Source: Candidatus Thiomargarita nelsonii
Lineage (GTDB): Bacteria; Pseudomonadota; Gammaproteobacteria; Beggiatoales; Beggiatoaceae
Direction: 5' to 3'
Assembly (NCBI GenBank): GCA_000785145.2
Contig: JSZA02000013.1
Span: forward strand, 1 to 64,000
Length of the DNA stretch: 64,000 nucleotides
Part shown: positions 28,424 to 38,573 of the stretch, piece by piece
Layout of the letters: every line of letters starts with the position of its first letter
Numbering within the stretch: the stretch's first letter is position 1
The notes under the pieces: generated by a model
What the model was told of the DNA's origin: nothing
Seen by the model: the letters and a program-made list of their open reading frames with translations, nothing else
Database searches by the model: none
Translations under genes and position numbers: made by a program

Positions 28424-30163
28424 TTGAAACAATATTTACATAAATTATTTACTCACGCCCTGTTGCAAGCCGAAATATCAAAAGATATGGTAGTCGAGTT
28501 TCGTATTGAACGGACTCGTGATGCGCGGCATGGGGATTTTGCTTGTAATGCCGCTATGGTGTTGGCTAAAGCGGCGCGGATGCGTCCGCGTGATTTGGCA
28601 GCGCGTATTATTGAGCAGTTGCCGACGGATGAGCCGTCTATTGCTAAAGTTGAAATTGCAGGACCAGGTTTTATTAATGTATTTTTGACACAACAGGCTT
28701 ATCGTGCTGTTATTGGTGATATTTTGACCGCCCAAGCGGCTTATGGGCGTAGCCAAGTCGGTGCTGGGCAGTCGGTGATGATTGAATTTGTGTCGGCTAA
28801 TCCGACAGGTCCTTTGCATGTCGGACATGGGCGGGGGGCGGCTTATGGGGCGGCTTTGGCAAATTTGTTGACGGCAGCGGGCTTTAATGTCCATAAAGAA
28901 TATTATGTCAATGATGCTGGACGGCAAATGGATATTTTGGCCGTCAGCGTGTGGTTGCGTTATTTGGAATTGTGCGGCGAAACGGTGGCATTTCCCTCTA
29001 ATGCTTATCAGGGTGATTATGTTTGGGATATTGCAGCCAGTTTGCACCGTGAGCATGGTGAGGCTTTGCGACAAAGTGCTAACACCGTCTTTAAGGATAT
29101 ACCAGCCGATGTCGATCAAGGTGGCGATAAAGAGTTGCATATTGATGCCTTGATTGAGCGTAGTCAACAATTGCTTGGGGATGCGTCTTATCGCTTAGTT
29201 TTTCAACGGGCTTTGGATGTGATTCTTGAGGATATACGCCACGATTTGGAACAATTTGGGGTCGTGTATGAGGCATGGTTTTCTGAGTCGAGCCTCAGTG
29301 ATACTCGTGCAATGGATCAATTGAAAGCGGCTGGACATACTTATATGCAAGATGGTGCATTATGGTTTCGCTCTAGCGCGTTTGGCGATGAAAAGGATCG
29401 GGTGCTGGTCCGTGAAAATGGACAATTCACTTATTTTGCGTCAGATATTGCCTACCATCTTAATAAATTAGAACGTGGATTTGATCATCTCATTAATATT
29501 TGGGGGGCTGATCATCATGGTTATGTGGCGCGTGTGAAAGCGGCGATGATGGCTTTGGGGGCGGATGCTGAGCGTTTGACGGTTTTATTGGTGCAATTTG
29601 CGACTTTATATCGTGGCAAGGAGCGCTTGCAAATGTCCACTCGTAGCGGAGAATTTGTGACGTTGCGTGAATTGCGTGAAGAAGTTGGACGTGATGCGGC
29701 TCGCTTTTTTTATATCCAACGTAAAAGTGAACAGCATTTGAATTTTGATTTGGAGTTGGCAAAATCGAATTCCAAAAATAATCCGGTGTATTATATCCAA
29801 TACGCGCACACGCGAATTGCTGGTGTTTTTCGGGCGTTAAGTGAAACAAACTTTGTTTGGCATCATGACAAGGCAAGGCTGGAGCGGCTTGAGTCTAAGT
29901 ATGAACAAGCGGTGTTGGTGACACTGTCGCGCTATCCAGAGGTGATAGAAATGGCGGCGGAGACTTATGAGCCCCATCAGTTGACTTATTATTTACATGA
30001 TTTGGCGGAAGTTTTTCATACTTTTTATGATGCGCCTGGTCATAAAGTTTTGATAGAGGATGATGAGTTGCGTAATGCGCGTTTAAGTTTAATGGCGGCA
30101 GTACAACAGGTATTGCGTAATGGATTGACAATCATTGGTGTCTCAGCACCGGAGGTGATGTAA
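28424..30163 (+). CDS. argS: Arginyl-tRNA synthetase
   Basis: 579 residues, class I synthetase that charges tRNA-Arg. An N-terminal ArgRS-specific domain ([14 protein letters not shown]) precedes [19 protein letters not shown] with the HVGH signature. The KMSKS-equivalent is [13 protein letters not shown], and the C-terminal DALR anticodon-binding domain carries [11 protein letters not shown]. The start is TTG 28424, giving MKQYLHKLF, the usual ArgS beginning; no better ATG is in frame. The next gene follows after 3 bases. Confidence 0.95.
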   Translation: MKQYLHKLFTHALLQAEISKDMVVEFRIERTRDARHGDFACNAAMVLAKAARMRPRDLAARIIEQLPTDEPSIAKVEIAGPGFINVFLTQQAYRAVIGDILTAQAAYGRSQVGAGQSVMIEFVSANPTGPLHVGHGRGAAYGAALANLLTAAGFNVHKEYYVNDAGRQMDILAVSVWLRYLELCGETVAFPSNAYQGDYVWDIAASLHREHGEALRQSANTVFKDIPADVDQGGDKELHIDALIERSQQLLGDASYRLVFQRALDVILEDIRHDLEQFGVVYEAWFSESSLSDTRAMDQLKAAGHTYMQDGALWFRSSAFGDEKDRVLVRENGQFTYFASDIAYHLNKLERGFDHLINIWGADHHGYVARVKAAMMALGADAERLTVLLVQFATLYRGKERLQMSTRSGEFVTLRELREEVGRDAARFFYIQRKSEQHLNFDLELAKSNSKNNPVYYIQYAHTRIAGVFRALSETNFVWHHDKARLERLESKYEQAVLVTLSRYPEVIEMAAETYEPHQLTYYLHDLAEVFHTFYDAPGHKVLIEDDELRNARLSLMAAVQQVLRNGLTIIGVSAPEVM

Positions 30164-30166
30164 TAG

Positions 30167-30628
30167 ATGGCAAATCAAGAAATTGTTCTGAGTTGTCCAG
30201 CGAGATGGGTGTGGTTATTGGCAGGTATTGCGATAGGGATGTTTGTTTCATTTCTATTTTACATACAAGTGCTGACACCATCGACTTCAATTCAAAACAC
30301 AGCCCACTCTCCTGCACAAGAAGAAACGGTGGCGAGTGGTGATGTGAAAAAAACTGAAGAGGCAAGTCAACCTGATGAGTCTGAAATAACAGAAGCGGGT
30401 CGATATTTGTTACAAGTGGGTTCATATCGCGATGAGGATGCCGCTGATGGAATGAAAGGCTATTTGGTGTCACTTGGCATAGAGGCCAAAGTTGAGCAAA
30501 CAACCCTTGGTGAGGGGGGGCGTTGGTATCGGGTGCAGGTGGGACCCTTGAGCGATTTGAATAAACTCAAAGAGATACGCGCTAAGCTGGCGGAAAACAA
30601 GATTGAGGCTAATATTCGTCAATTTTAG
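30167..30628 (+). CDS. SPOR-domain membrane protein (FtsN-like)
   Basis: 153 residues. A short cytoplasmic head and one membrane helix (VWLLAGIAIGMFVSFLFYIQV, about 16-36) are followed by a Ser/Glu-rich linker and a C-terminal SPOR domain (YLLQVGSYRDEDAADGMKGYLVSLGIEAKVEQ…WYRVQVGPLSD). SPOR domains bind denuded septal peptidoglycan. argS followed by a SPOR/FtsN-like gene is a conserved gammaproteobacterial arrangement. Probably a division or cell-wall protein. Confidence 0.88.
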   Translation: MANQEIVLSCPARWVWLLAGIAIGMFVSFLFYIQVLTPSTSIQNTAHSPAQEETVASGDVKKTEEASQPDESEITEAGRYLLQVGSYRDEDAADGMKGYLVSLGIEAKVEQTTLGEGGRWYRVQVGPLSDLNKLKEIRAKLAENKIEANIRQF

Positions 30629-30669
30629 TTTGTTATTAGTTATCAGTTATCACATATCTTTATCCAAAA

Positions 30670-30780
30670 GTTGTTTCGGGAATTTCGCTGCGCGGATTTC
30701 CCGATACAAAGTCAGCGCAGCTAAACCCTCGACTGTGACTGAATTTCGGGAAATCCGCGTAGCTCCATTCCCGAAACAAC
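30670..30780. repeat. Inverted repeat, GTTGTTTCGGGAAT…ATTCCCGAAACAAC
   Basis: Outer arms of 14 bp and an inner TTCGGGAAATCCGCG / CGCGGATTTCCCGA pair lie between the convergent SPOR and yceF genes. A related outer pair frames 41110-41299. Confidence 0.8.
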
Positions 30781-30873
30781 GAAAAAACCGATAAGCGTTT
30801 ACTACTCGAATAGCAAATTTATAAGCTTTCTGATAGAGATTATTGTTCGGTTTCACTGATAACTGATAACTAT

Positions 30874-31458
30874 TCAAATGACTGACACACCATCCGCCTC
30901 AAGCATCTGTACTAGACGAATCAAGGGCAAACCTATGATAGCACTGGGATCGCTACCGATCATTTGCTCTAGCAAAGCAATCCCCAAACCTTCTGACTTA
31001 AAACTACCAGAACAATTATAGGGTTTATCCTGATGTAGATAATTTTCTATTTGTGTCAAACTAAGCTGACGAAATTTCACGCTAAAGCGTACAATATCAG
31101 TTTGAGCTTGATTGGTGTCAGTATTAAATAGGCACAAACCAGTCAAAAAATCCACTTGTTTGCCACTGGCTTGAGTGAGTTGTTTAACAGCCTGTTCATG
31201 GCTACCCGGTTTGCCCAGGATGGTATTATCTATCACCGCCACTTGATCTGAGCCAATGATCAAAGCTTGTGGATAGCTCTCCTTCGCCGAACGCGCTTTC
31301 AATTCAGCTAATCGAGTGACGAGTGCCGTTGGCGATTCATTGGAGTGGGGAGACTCATCAACCTGGGGAGCAAACGTTTTAAATGGGATATGTAATCGGC
31401 TTAACACACTTTTTCTATAGGGTGAAGTCGAAGCAAGTACTAAGATAGGTACTGTCAT
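30874..31458 (-). CDS. yceF: Maf/YceF family nucleotide pyrophosphatase
   Basis: 194 residues. LVLASTSPYRKSVLSRLHIPF is the Maf N-terminal signature. VDESPHSNESPTALVTRLAELKA and IIGSDQVAVIDNTILGKPG supply the catalytic acidic residues. The DKPYNCSGSFKSEGLGIALLE stretch marks the YceF subgroup, which hydrolyses m7GTP and related nucleotides, rather than YhdE. It is divergent from yceD, the standard gammaproteobacterial layout. The start is the ATG at 31456-31458. Confidence 0.92.
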   Translation of the reverse strand: MTVPILVLASTSPYRKSVLSRLHIPFKTFAPQVDESPHSNESPTALVTRLAELKARSAKESYPQALIIGSDQVAVIDNTILGKPGSHEQAVKQLTQASGKQVDFLTGLCLFNTDTNQAQTDIVRFSVKFRQLSLTQIENYLHQDKPYNCSGSFKSEGLGIALLEQMIGSDPSAIIGLPLIRLVQMLEADGVSVI

Positions 31459-31503
31459 AGTGGTACGTCCAAAATAAATTTTGGACTCCTTAAAAAGTTA
31501 AAT

Positions 31504-31531
31504 TTGACATCTAATTGATCATAATTATACC
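31504..31531 (+). promoter_or_regulatory. Candidate promoter for the yceD–rpmF–plsX–fab operon
   Basis: TTGACA (31504-31509) with TATACC (31526-31531) at 16-bp spacing, just upstream of the yceD ATG at 31543. It would drive the operon through the group II intron. Confidence 0.45.
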
Positions 31532-31542
31532 ATTGCCCTGCG

Positions 31543-31553
31543 ATGTTAAAAGA
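31543..31553 (+). CDS. yceD: yceD exon 1 (first three and two-thirds codons)
   Basis: ATG TTA AAA GA is followed directly by the intron 5' end GTGCG at 31554. Joining base 31553 to 34864 gives MLKDLPTFIDPKQLAG…, the normal start of YceD proteins. Confidence 0.85.
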
Positions 31554-32258
31554 GTGCGACCTGAAGGTTATCAGTTAAGAGTGTCAGATTACCGACACAC
31601 CACTGATAAACATGCTGTATAATTAACAAAGGATTGAGTCCTAATTAGTCAGGATATAGCCCAACCCTACGGGATTCATGGGGACATGAATTTTGGTAAG
31701 CAAGGGGGATAAAGCCACGATAAGGACATTAGGCGAGGTCAGACTGTATGGTTATGAACAAGAATCTGATTAAAACTCCAACAGACAAAGATGGATGAAA
31801 AGCGTCAGGTGTAGAGAATGCTTTTGTCTTTACACGACTAATCACAGGGGCGATGGAGTAATTCGGAGACCTAAGCAGTAGGAGAGTAATTATATAGAAC
31901 TGGTATAGTAATATGTGGTTCTCGGAAAGGAACGCAGAGCAGGTACAATATCTAGTACCGGATACTCATATTATGTAGGATTGATAAAGTAGCAAATGCC
32001 CACAAGTAATGCGTGGGATAAGCTGAAGTTATCACCGTGAGATTTATTGTATAGTCTGATGTAGAGTGAGCAACTGGAATAGGCCCAAGCGGGAGAATAC
32101 AGAGAATGCCCGATGGCTTACCTATATGACAGTTAATTCAAGAGTACATATCCGAAGTTTAAAGGATAACAAATTGTAAAACAGGGTGGATTAATCGCAA
32201 GAATAATTCATATTCATACTAATTGGAGCCCGCAAGGGTCTCAAGCCGGACTATATTT

Positions 32259-34799
32259 ATGACAGACATAGATGTGATAGCCAAAGCTTGGGCACCCGCC
32301 ATAAACGCTGATACAACCTATCTTAACTGGAGGTTAATCAACGCCCAATACTTCAAAGAGGGATGGGATTGGGGTGCCATAGCTTGGAAAAGTATCGAAA
32401 AACGTGTTTTCAACCTACAAAAAAGAATATACAATGCAACTGTTAAAGGTCAAGAAAGAAAAGCAAATAGTCTTATTAAACTATTAAAACGGTCGTCGTG
32501 TAATATTGCGTTAAGTATAAGAAGGGTTACTCAAGACAACAAGGGTAGCAAAACACCTGGAATAGACAATTACAGGGCCATTAGTCAGAAAGAAAGAGTT
32601 AAACTCACCAAAAGATTAATGGAGGAAGCTCGCAAGAGATACCTTGGGTATAAAGCCAAACCATTAAAAAGGATTTATATCCCCAAGAAAAATGGATCGA
32701 GACGGCCACTAGGAATACCCACCCAGTATGACAGAGTGGTACAAAATATTATCAAAAACGCCTACGAACCTCATTGGGAGGCAAAATGCTCCCGTGAAAG
32801 TTATGGTTTTAGGCCAGCAATTGGAGCCCAAGATGCAATTAGAGCTATATGGCTAAAAATTCAACAAAAGCCAAAATACGTTCTGGATGCAGATATAAAA
32901 GGGTACTTCGATAATATTGACCATGAATATATACTCAATTTATTCATGGACTCAGAGAAACCTATAGTTAAGGAATGGCTAAAAGCTGGCTATATAGATA
33001 AAAAAGTCAGTAAAGAAACAATCGACACAAAAACGGGCACCCCGCAAGGTGGAATTATATCACCATTAATAGCTAATAGGGTGTTAGATGGTATGGAAAA
33101 TTGGCTAAAAATAGCCGTTTCAGAATACCTTAAATGTGGAGAACAATGCCAAACTTATGAATTGATACAAAATATAAAGGTCGTTAGATACGCAGATGAT
33201 TTTGTAGTAATTAATGACAACAAAGAAATAATTACCATTTGTAAACATTTACTCAATGGATGGTTGAAAATAAGAGGAGTAGAATTTTCCGAGGAAAAAA
33301 CAAGTATAATTTCTACTTGGACAGGATTTGATTTCCTTGGAGTACATTTTCAGCATGTTATGCCCAGAGAGATAAAAGGTAATTATAGAAGGATGTTAAT
33401 TAAAGAAGGTAAATACAATCCAGAAAATATGAAATTAACAGATAGTAAGTTAATGGTTGTACCTTCGGATGAAAGTGTTGCAAAACACAAAGAAGTAATA
33501 AAAGGAATTTTTGCAAAAGCAAAAGCATGGAGTCAAGAAGAAATAATTAGTAAACTCAACCCAATAATAAGAGGTTGGGCGAACTACTTCAGATATGTAA
33601 ACTCATGGGATACATTCGGAAAACTACAGAACCTTCTATGGAAAAAACTTTATAGATGGTCTCTCCGAAGACACAGTAAATGGGGTAGAAAGAAGTGTGT
33701 TAAGAAATACTTTCATACCACCAAGAAAAGCCCAGGGGGTTGGCACTTTGCGACTACCAAAGAGGGGATAGTAGATAAAAAGCTTGTGTATTACAACGAA
33801 GCCATAACATCTCTCCCAAAAGACCAAAAGTATCACGTAATGGTCAAAGAAGGAAAATCCTACTTTGACGGAGACACAGCGTACTGGAGCAGAAGAATCA
33901 AAAAGGGATATGGTAACATAACCCCCAGTAAGGCAAAAATGCTTAACAGACAAAATGGCAGGTGTCCAATATGTAGAGGTACTTTTAAGAACGAGGACTT
34001 AGTAGATACCCACCACATCGTCTTCAAAGCCGAAGGCGGGGAGGATAAATACTCTAACTTAGTACTTTTACACAGACATTGTCATGACCGAGTACATGCA
34101 AAGGGGAGAATAGCATCCCCCAGGGCAAGGAAACTCAAAGTTGACAAGGAATTAGAGAAATTACAGAAGTCTTCTAAAGTGCTAGAAGTAACAGAAAGTA
34201 GTTTCATACTTGTAGAAAAGATTGTCAAGAAACATTTAGGGACAATTAACAAGAGATTCAAAAGAGTTATTAAGGACAAAAGGGTAAGCTTCATCAAAAT
34301 TAATAAGAGTCTGATGATGTACTTACTAAATGAAATAGCCAAACAACAAGGAAACAAAATGCCTCTGCACATCAGCCCAGATGAAAAGAGGATAGAAAAA
34401 CTCATTGACAACTTCTATGAGCTAGTAGAGAATGATATAAATGAAACAAATGCAAGAGAGAGATTGAAAACTTGCAGGCACATAGAAGAGCTTAAAAGGC
34501 CAAAAACAAAAGCTAAGGGTGACTCAGTAAATACTAGACCACTCCGAACCAAGAGAAAGGAACCTGGTACCCAGATGCGAAAGTATTTTGCACAAACCAA
34601 ATTGGCAAAAGAGTTTAACAGAGAATATCAACCTGCTCTTAGAAAATTTGCTAATAAGTGGAAGCCCAGTAAAGCACCAAAGCGGATAGTTAACCGCAAA
34701 AAGGATACAGTTGCCGAACAGAGAGAACGAAGACGAAATCTTAAACCCGCTAGGGTTTTAATCGAACAGACGGTCTCGATTATCGGAGGAGCCGGATGA
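32259..34799 (+). CDS. ltrA: Group II intron-encoded reverse transcriptase/maturase with HNH endonuclease and long C-terminal extension
   Basis: 846 residues from ATG 32259. In order: RT0-7 with the TPGIDNYR and YIPKKNGSRRPLGIPTQYDR blocks, DADIKGYFDNIDH, GTPQGGIISPLIAN and the catalytic VRYADDF (309-315). Then maturase domain X (LNPIIRGWANYFRYVNS, about 433-449). The HNH nuclease has zinc Cys CPICRGTF (569-576), DTHHIVFKAEGG, and the second ligand set near HRHCHDRVHAKG (605-616). About 220 further residues, rich in Lys, Arg and Glu, match nothing I recognise; typical IEPs end soon after HNH. The TGA stop (34797-34799) lies inside domain V. It promotes splicing and retrohoming of the intron. 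Confidence 0.92.
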   Translation: MTDIDVIAKAWAPAINADTTYLNWRLINAQYFKEGWDWGAIAWKSIEKRVFNLQKRIYNATVKGQERKANSLIKLLKRSSCNIALSIRRVTQDNKGSKTPGIDNYRAISQKERVKLTKRLMEEARKRYLGYKAKPLKRIYIPKKNGSRRPLGIPTQYDRVVQNIIKNAYEPHWEAKCSRESYGFRPAIGAQDAIRAIWLKIQQKPKYVLDADIKGYFDNIDHEYILNLFMDSEKPIVKEWLKAGYIDKKVSKETIDTKTGTPQGGIISPLIANRVLDGMENWLKIAVSEYLKCGEQCQTYELIQNIKVVRYADDFVVINDNKEIITICKHLLNGWLKIRGVEFSEEKTSIISTWTGFDFLGVHFQHVMPREIKGNYRRMLIKEGKYNPENMKLTDSKLMVVPSDESVAKHKEVIKGIFAKAKAWSQEEIISKLNPIIRGWANYFRYVNSWDTFGKLQNLLWKKLYRWSLRRHSKWGRKKCVKKYFHTTKKSPGGWHFATTKEGIVDKKLVYYNEAITSLPKDQKYHVMVKEGKSYFDGDTAYWSRRIKKGYGNITPSKAKMLNRQNGRCPICRGTFKNEDLVDTHHIVFKAEGGEDKYSNLVLLHRHCHDRVHAKGRIASPRARKLKVDKELEKLQKSSKVLEVTESSFILVEKIVKKHLGTINKRFKRVIKDKRVSFIKINKSLMMYLLNEIAKQQGNKMPLHISPDEKRIEKLIDNFYELVENDINETNARERLKTCRHIEELKRPKTKAKGDSVNTRPLRTKRKEPGTQMRKYFAQTKLAKEFNREYQPALRKFANKWKPSKAPKRIVNRKKDTVAEQRERRRNLKPARVLIEQTVSIIGGAG

Positions 34800-34863
34800 A
34801 GCAAAAGTTTCAAGTCCGGTTTTGCAGACCAGTCTCAATGGTGACATTAGGGCTGAGTCTAAC
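34789..34863 (+). ncRNA. Group II intron domains V and VI
   Basis: Domain V: GAGCCGG (34789-34795) pairs with CCGGTTT (34816-34822) around the GAAGCAAAAGTTTC tip. Domain VI: AGACCAGTCTC…AATG pairs with CATT…GGGCTG-A-GTCT, leaving one bulged A, the expected lariat branch point, seven nucleotides before the 3' splice site. Confidence 0.85.
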
Positions 34864-35380
34864 TTTACCAACCTTTATTGATCCAAAACAGCTTGCCGGC
34901 ACTCGCTTGAAAGGAGCGGTTGCGCTCGCCCAAATGTCACGCTTACATGAAAGTTTGTATGATAGCAAAGGAAATGTGAAAATAGATTGGCTATTTGGGC
35001 TTGATGACAAACAACGCCCGACAATTGTCGGGCGTGTGCAGGCGCAACTTTCTCTACAATGTCAACGTTGTTTACAAGCAATGCCTTGGGCAATTGATGC
35101 AAATGTTGCCTTAATGATTTTGAAAGAGGGACAAACCGAGGATGATTTGCCAGTGGGGTATGAATCCCTCACTTTGACAAAAATTCCCGTTTCATTGACA
35201 ACATTGATTGAAGATGAATTGATTTTGGCTTTACCGATTGTTGTTAAACATACGGACTGTCCATCTAATGAATTTAGTCAACAAATGCGTGAAAGTGAAA
35301 AAAGTGAAAAAAGTGAAAACAACAATAATGTACAAAATAATCCCTTTCACGTTTTATCATCTTTAAAAATATCCAAATAA
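34864..35380 (+). CDS. yceD: YceD (DUF177, 23S rRNA-accumulation protein), exon 2
   Basis: About 175 residues with exon 1. It reads …LPTFIDPKQLAGTRLKGAVALAQMSRL…, a conserved pair of Cys (LSLQCQRCLQAM), the EDELILALPIVVKH motif and the usual C-terminal NPFHVLSSLK. YceD is needed for 23S rRNA accumulation and sits before rpmF in most proteobacteria. Upstream in-frame sequence belongs to intron domains V/VI and is not part of the protein. A Ser/Glu/Lys-rich low-complexity stretch (ESEKSEKSENNNN) precedes the end. Confidence 0.88.
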
Positions 35381-35447
35381 TATTTTATTAAATAATATTT
35401 TATGGATAACATGATAACTGATAACTTAAACAAGGATTTTAAAATAA

Positions 35448-35627
35448 ATGGCTGTACAACAAAATCGAAAAACCCGCTCTAAACGCGGAATGCGCCGATC
35501 TCATGATGCTTTAAAGGCATCCACCTTGTCCATTGAGCAAGAAGTGGGTGAAGAGCATCTCCGTCACCATATCAGTCCCTCCGGTTATTACCGAGGTCGT
35601 AAAGTCATCACTACTAAGGACGAATAA
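35448..35627 (+). CDS. rpmF: 50S ribosomal protein L32
   Basis: 59 residues: [20 protein letters not shown] at the start, then [21 protein letters not shown], ending [15 protein letters not shown]. The first half is the L32 signature. The usual zinc-ligand Cys residues are absent, as in the zinc-independent L32 form. Located between yceD and plsX, as in Escherichia coli. Confidence 0.95.
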   Translation: MAVQQNRKTRSKRGMRRSHDALKASTLSIEQEVGEEHLRHHISPSGYYRGRKVITTKDE

Positions 35628-35630
35628 AAA

Positions 35631-36662
35631 TTGACACCGCGCATTGCAATAGATGCGATGAGTGGCGATCATGGCCCTCATATCATCGTCCCAGCCGCTC
35701 TCAAAGTATTATCAGAAAACGAGGATTTGCAAGTGATTTTCGTTGGTGATGAGGCGGTACTCAACCAAGAATTAGGTCATCAACCCCCTAAAGTGATACA
35801 GCGTATATCCATTACTCATGCCACACAGCGCGTAGAAATGGATGATCCCCCTTCGCGTGCTTTACGCAATAAGCGGGATTCTTCCATGCGTATCGCCATT
35901 AATTTGGTCAAAGAAGGCAAGGCAGATGCTTGTGTCAGTGCCGGTAATACTGGGGCTTTAATGGCAACTGCCCGTTATGTACTTAAAACCTTGCCTGGCA
36001 TAGATCGACCCGCCATTATTACCGCTTTGCCCAATATGCAGGGGACATCTACTCATGTACTGGATTTAGGGGCCAATATCGATAGCACGCCCGAACAGTT
36101 ATTTCAATTTGCTGTGATGGGTAGCGTTTTGACTCAAGCTGTCGATAATCTACCTAACCCGCGTATCGGCTTGCTCAATATTGGTCAAGAAGAAATCAAA
36201 GGTAATGAACGAGTCAAGGAAGCCGCAAAATTAATCTCTTCGAGTTCCAATATCAATTATATTGGTTTTGTCGAAGGTGATGATATTTACAAAGGCATTG
36301 TTGATGTCGTTGTCTGTGATGGTTTTGTCGGTAATGTCGCTCTCAAAACCACAGAGGGTGTTGCTAAAATGATCAGTCATTACGTCAAGCAAAGTTTTAC
36401 TAAAAATTGGTTGACGCGCTTGGCTGCCATAGTTTCTTTGCCCATTCTCAATAATTTGCGTCAAAAAATTGATCCACGTCGATATAATGGTGCCAGTTTG
36501 CTTGGTTTACGCGGCATTGTGATCAAAAGTCATGGTAGTGCTGATATATTATCGTTTAGTCATGCCATCAAAGAAGCTCTCATTGAGGTGCAAAAAAATG
36601 TACCTTCGCAGATTAAGCAGCAATTGGGCATTTTGTTAAGTGAAAGAAGGCGCATCGAGTGA
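35631..36662 (+). CDS. plsX: Phosphate acyltransferase PlsX
   Basis: 343 residues. The start is TTG 35631, with AAGGA 10 bases upstream, reading [17 protein letters not shown], the PlsX N-terminal signature. It includes [42 protein letters not shown] and [13 protein letters not shown]. It makes acyl-phosphate from acyl-ACP for phospholipid synthesis. Overlaps fabH by GTGA. Confidence 0.95.
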   Translation: MTPRIAIDAMSGDHGPHIIVPAALKVLSENEDLQVIFVGDEAVLNQELGHQPPKVIQRISITHATQRVEMDDPPSRALRNKRDSSMRIAINLVKEGKADACVSAGNTGALMATARYVLKTLPGIDRPAIITALPNMQGTSTHVLDLGANIDSTPEQLFQFAVMGSVLTQAVDNLPNPRIGLLNIGQEEIKGNERVKEAAKLISSSSNINYIGFVEGDDIYKGIVDVVVCDGFVGNVALKTTEGVAKMISHYVKQSFTKNWLTRLAAIVSLPILNNLRQKIDPRRYNGASLLGLRGIVIKSHGSADILSFSHAIKEALIEVQKNVPSQIKQQLGILLSERRRIE

Positions 36663-37618
36663 CTTATTCTCGTATTATTGGAACAGGCGGGTATCTGCCT
36701 GAAAAGATACTCACCAATGCTGATTTAGAAAAGTTGGTAGATACCAGTGATCAATGGATTTTTGAACGCACCGGCATACGCTCCCGCCATTTGGCGGCTG
36801 AGGATCAAGATACTTGTGATTTAGCCGAACAAGCGGCACGTCGCGCACTGACAGCGGCACAGTGCGATGTTCACCAATTGGATTTAATTATTGTAGCCAC
36901 CACCACGCCTGATCGCGTTTTTCCTAGTACCGCTTGTTTATTACAAGCCCGTTTAGGTAATCACGGTGCGATGGCTTTTGATGTCCAGGCGGTATGCAGT
37001 GGTTTTCTTTATGCCCTCAGCATCGCCGACAAATTTATCAAAACGGGCAGCGTGCGACGGGCATTGATTGTGGGTGCCGAGATTTTCTCGCGTCTGCTCG
37101 ATTGGACTGATCGTAGTACCTGTGTCCTGTTTGGAGATGGTGCTGGTGCCGTTGTCGTTGAAGCCAGTGCCGAACAGGGCATTTTGTCTAGCCATTTACA
37201 TGCTGATGGGGCTTATAAAGATCTGTTGACTGTCCCCGCGACAGTGACACAAGGTCGTCTCAATGGCGATGGCTTTACCAAAATGCAGGGTAATGAAGTC
37301 TTTAAGTTTGCAGTCAGGGCGTTAAGTCAGGTTGTTGAAGAGGCACTGGCGGCTAATCAATTGGATCAGAGTGCGATTGATTGGCTGGTACCCCATCAAG
37401 CCAATATTCGCATTATTGCAGCAACGGCGAAAAAACTAAAATTGCCGATGGAAAAAGTTGTTGTGACCGTATCAGGACATGGCAACACCTCAGCCGCCTC
37501 CGTGCCCTTAGCTTTAGATGTCGCTGTGCGCGATGGGCGGATTCAGCGCGGACAAATGCTGTTATTGGAAGCGGTAGGTGGCGGATTTACTTGGGGTGCT
37601 GTCTTGGTAAAATTTTGA
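36659..37618 (+). CDS. fabH: Beta-ketoacyl-ACP synthase III
   Basis: 319 residues from GTG 36659, overlapping plsX by four bases. Catalytic Cys113 lies in [14 protein letters not shown]. The catalytic His is in [11 protein letters not shown], and the Asn is in [17 protein letters not shown]. FabH starts fatty-acid synthesis by condensing acetyl-CoA with malonyl-ACP. Intact and of normal length. Confidence 0.96.
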   Translation: MTYSRIIGTGGYLPEKILTNADLEKLVDTSDQWIFERTGIRSRHLAAEDQDTCDLAEQAARRALTAAQCDVHQLDLIIVATTTPDRVFPSTACLLQARLGNHGAMAFDVQAVCSGFLYALSIADKFIKTGSVRRALIVGAEIFSRLLDWTDRSTCVLFGDGAGAVVVEASAEQGILSSHLHADGAYKDLLTVPATVTQGRLNGDGFTKMQGNEVFKFAVRALSQVVEEALAANQLDQSAIDWLVPHQANIRIIAATAKKLKLPMEKVVVTVSGHGNTSAASVPLALDVAVRDGRIQRGQMLLLEAVGGGFTWGAVLVKF

Positions 37619-37640
37619 TAACTGATAACTGATAACTGAA

Positions 37641-38573
37641 ATGAGACACGCATTTATATTTCCTGGTCAAGGCTCACAATCGGTGGGCATGTTAGCCGAC
37701 TTAGGGGCAGCTTTTCCCATTGTCAAACAAACCTTTGAACAAGCCTCTGAGGTGTTGAACTATGATTTGTGGAAATTAAGTCAAGAGGGACCAGAGGATA
37801 CCTTAAATCAAACTGATAAAACTCAACCTGCCCTACTCGCCGCTGGTGTGGCAGTATGGCGTGTTTGGCAACAGCAAGGTGGCTCTGAGCCGATATTTAT
37901 GGCAGGACACAGTTTTGGTGAATACAGTGCCTTAGTCTGTGCGAATGCTTTACAATTTACAGATGGCGTTAGTTTGGCCCAAGATCGAGGCCGTTTTATG
38001 CAGACAGCGGTGCCTGAAGGTGAAGGGGCAATGGCTGCCCTCTTAGGTTTAGATGGTGCTAAAGTCATTGAAATCTGTCAACAGGTGGCACAAGAAGAAA
38101 TTGTCTCAGCCGTTAATTTTAATGCCCCAGGACAAATTGTCATTGCCGGACATACAGCCGCCGTCAAGCGGGCGACAGAGCAGGCAAAAGCCGCCGGCGC
38201 AAAACGTGCGATTTTATTGCAAGTCAGTGTGCCCGCTCATAGTCAGTTGATGCTGCCCGCTGCTGAAAAAATGGCAGAACGCCTCGCCGATGTCACCATC
38301 ACCGCGCCCTCAATTCCCGTCATTCACAACGTCGATGTGACTCAAAAAAGCGAAGCGGCTGACATTCGCTCTGCCTTGACGGCGCAACTTTATAATCCGG
38401 TGCGTTGGGTTGAAACCATTGAAAAAATGGTGGCAGAAGGCGTAACAAGCTTGTTTGAATGTGGACCAGGCAAAGTATTAACGGCTTTAAATAAACGTAT
38501 TGTTCGCAAAATGACCGCAAAACCGATAATGGATACAAAGACATTAGAACAAGCGTTGGAGGCTTTGGCATGA
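37641..38573 (+). CDS. fabD: Malonyl-CoA:ACP transacylase
   Basis: 310 residues. FIFPGQGSQSVGML, then the nucleophile Ser91 in MAGHSFGEYSALVCA, and the catalytic His in VSVPAHSQLM. It loads malonyl groups onto ACP. The ATGATAACTGATAACTG-like spacer before it is a recurrent intergenic filler in this window. The stop overlaps the fabG start (ATGA). Confidence 0.96.
   Translation: MRHAFIFPGQGSQSVGMLADLGAAFPIVKQTFEQASEVLNYDLWKLSQEGPEDTLNQTDKTQPALLAAGVAVWRVWQQQGGSEPIFMAGHSFGEYSALVCANALQFTDGVSLAQDRGRFMQTAVPEGEGAMAALLGLDGAKVIEICQQVAQEEIVSAVNFNAPGQIVIAGHTAAVKRATEQAKAAGAKRAILLQVSVPAHSQLMLPAAEKMAERLADVTITAPSIPVIHNVDVTQKSEAADIRSALTAQLYNPVRWVETIEKMVAEGVTSLFECGPGKVLTALNKRIVRKMTAKPIMDTKTLEQALEALA

Larger units (their letters stand above)
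31554..34863 (+). mobile_element. Group II intron (3,310 bp) inserted in yceD
   Basis: The 5' end GTGCGACC matches the GUGYG consensus. About 700 nt of structured RNA precede a reverse-transcriptase ORF. Domain V is at 34789-34822, and domain VI at about 34825-34863 is a hairpin with a bulged A seven bases before the 3' end …GTCTAAC, fitting the AY rule. Both boundaries are confirmed because removing 31554-34863 restores the yceD reading frame. The intron lies in the same orientation as the host gene, so splicing is needed to make YceD. Insertion into a highly expressed housekeeping operon is unusual. Confidence 0.92.

Noticed and set aside
28478..29170. 230-codon frame on - opposite argS
   Set aside because: Antisense to a confirmed argS; no ribosome-binding site and no family resemblance.
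34796..34863. An earlier start for yceD upstream of 34864
   Set aside because: That sequence is intron domains V and VI; the splice junction restores a proper yceD start at 31543.
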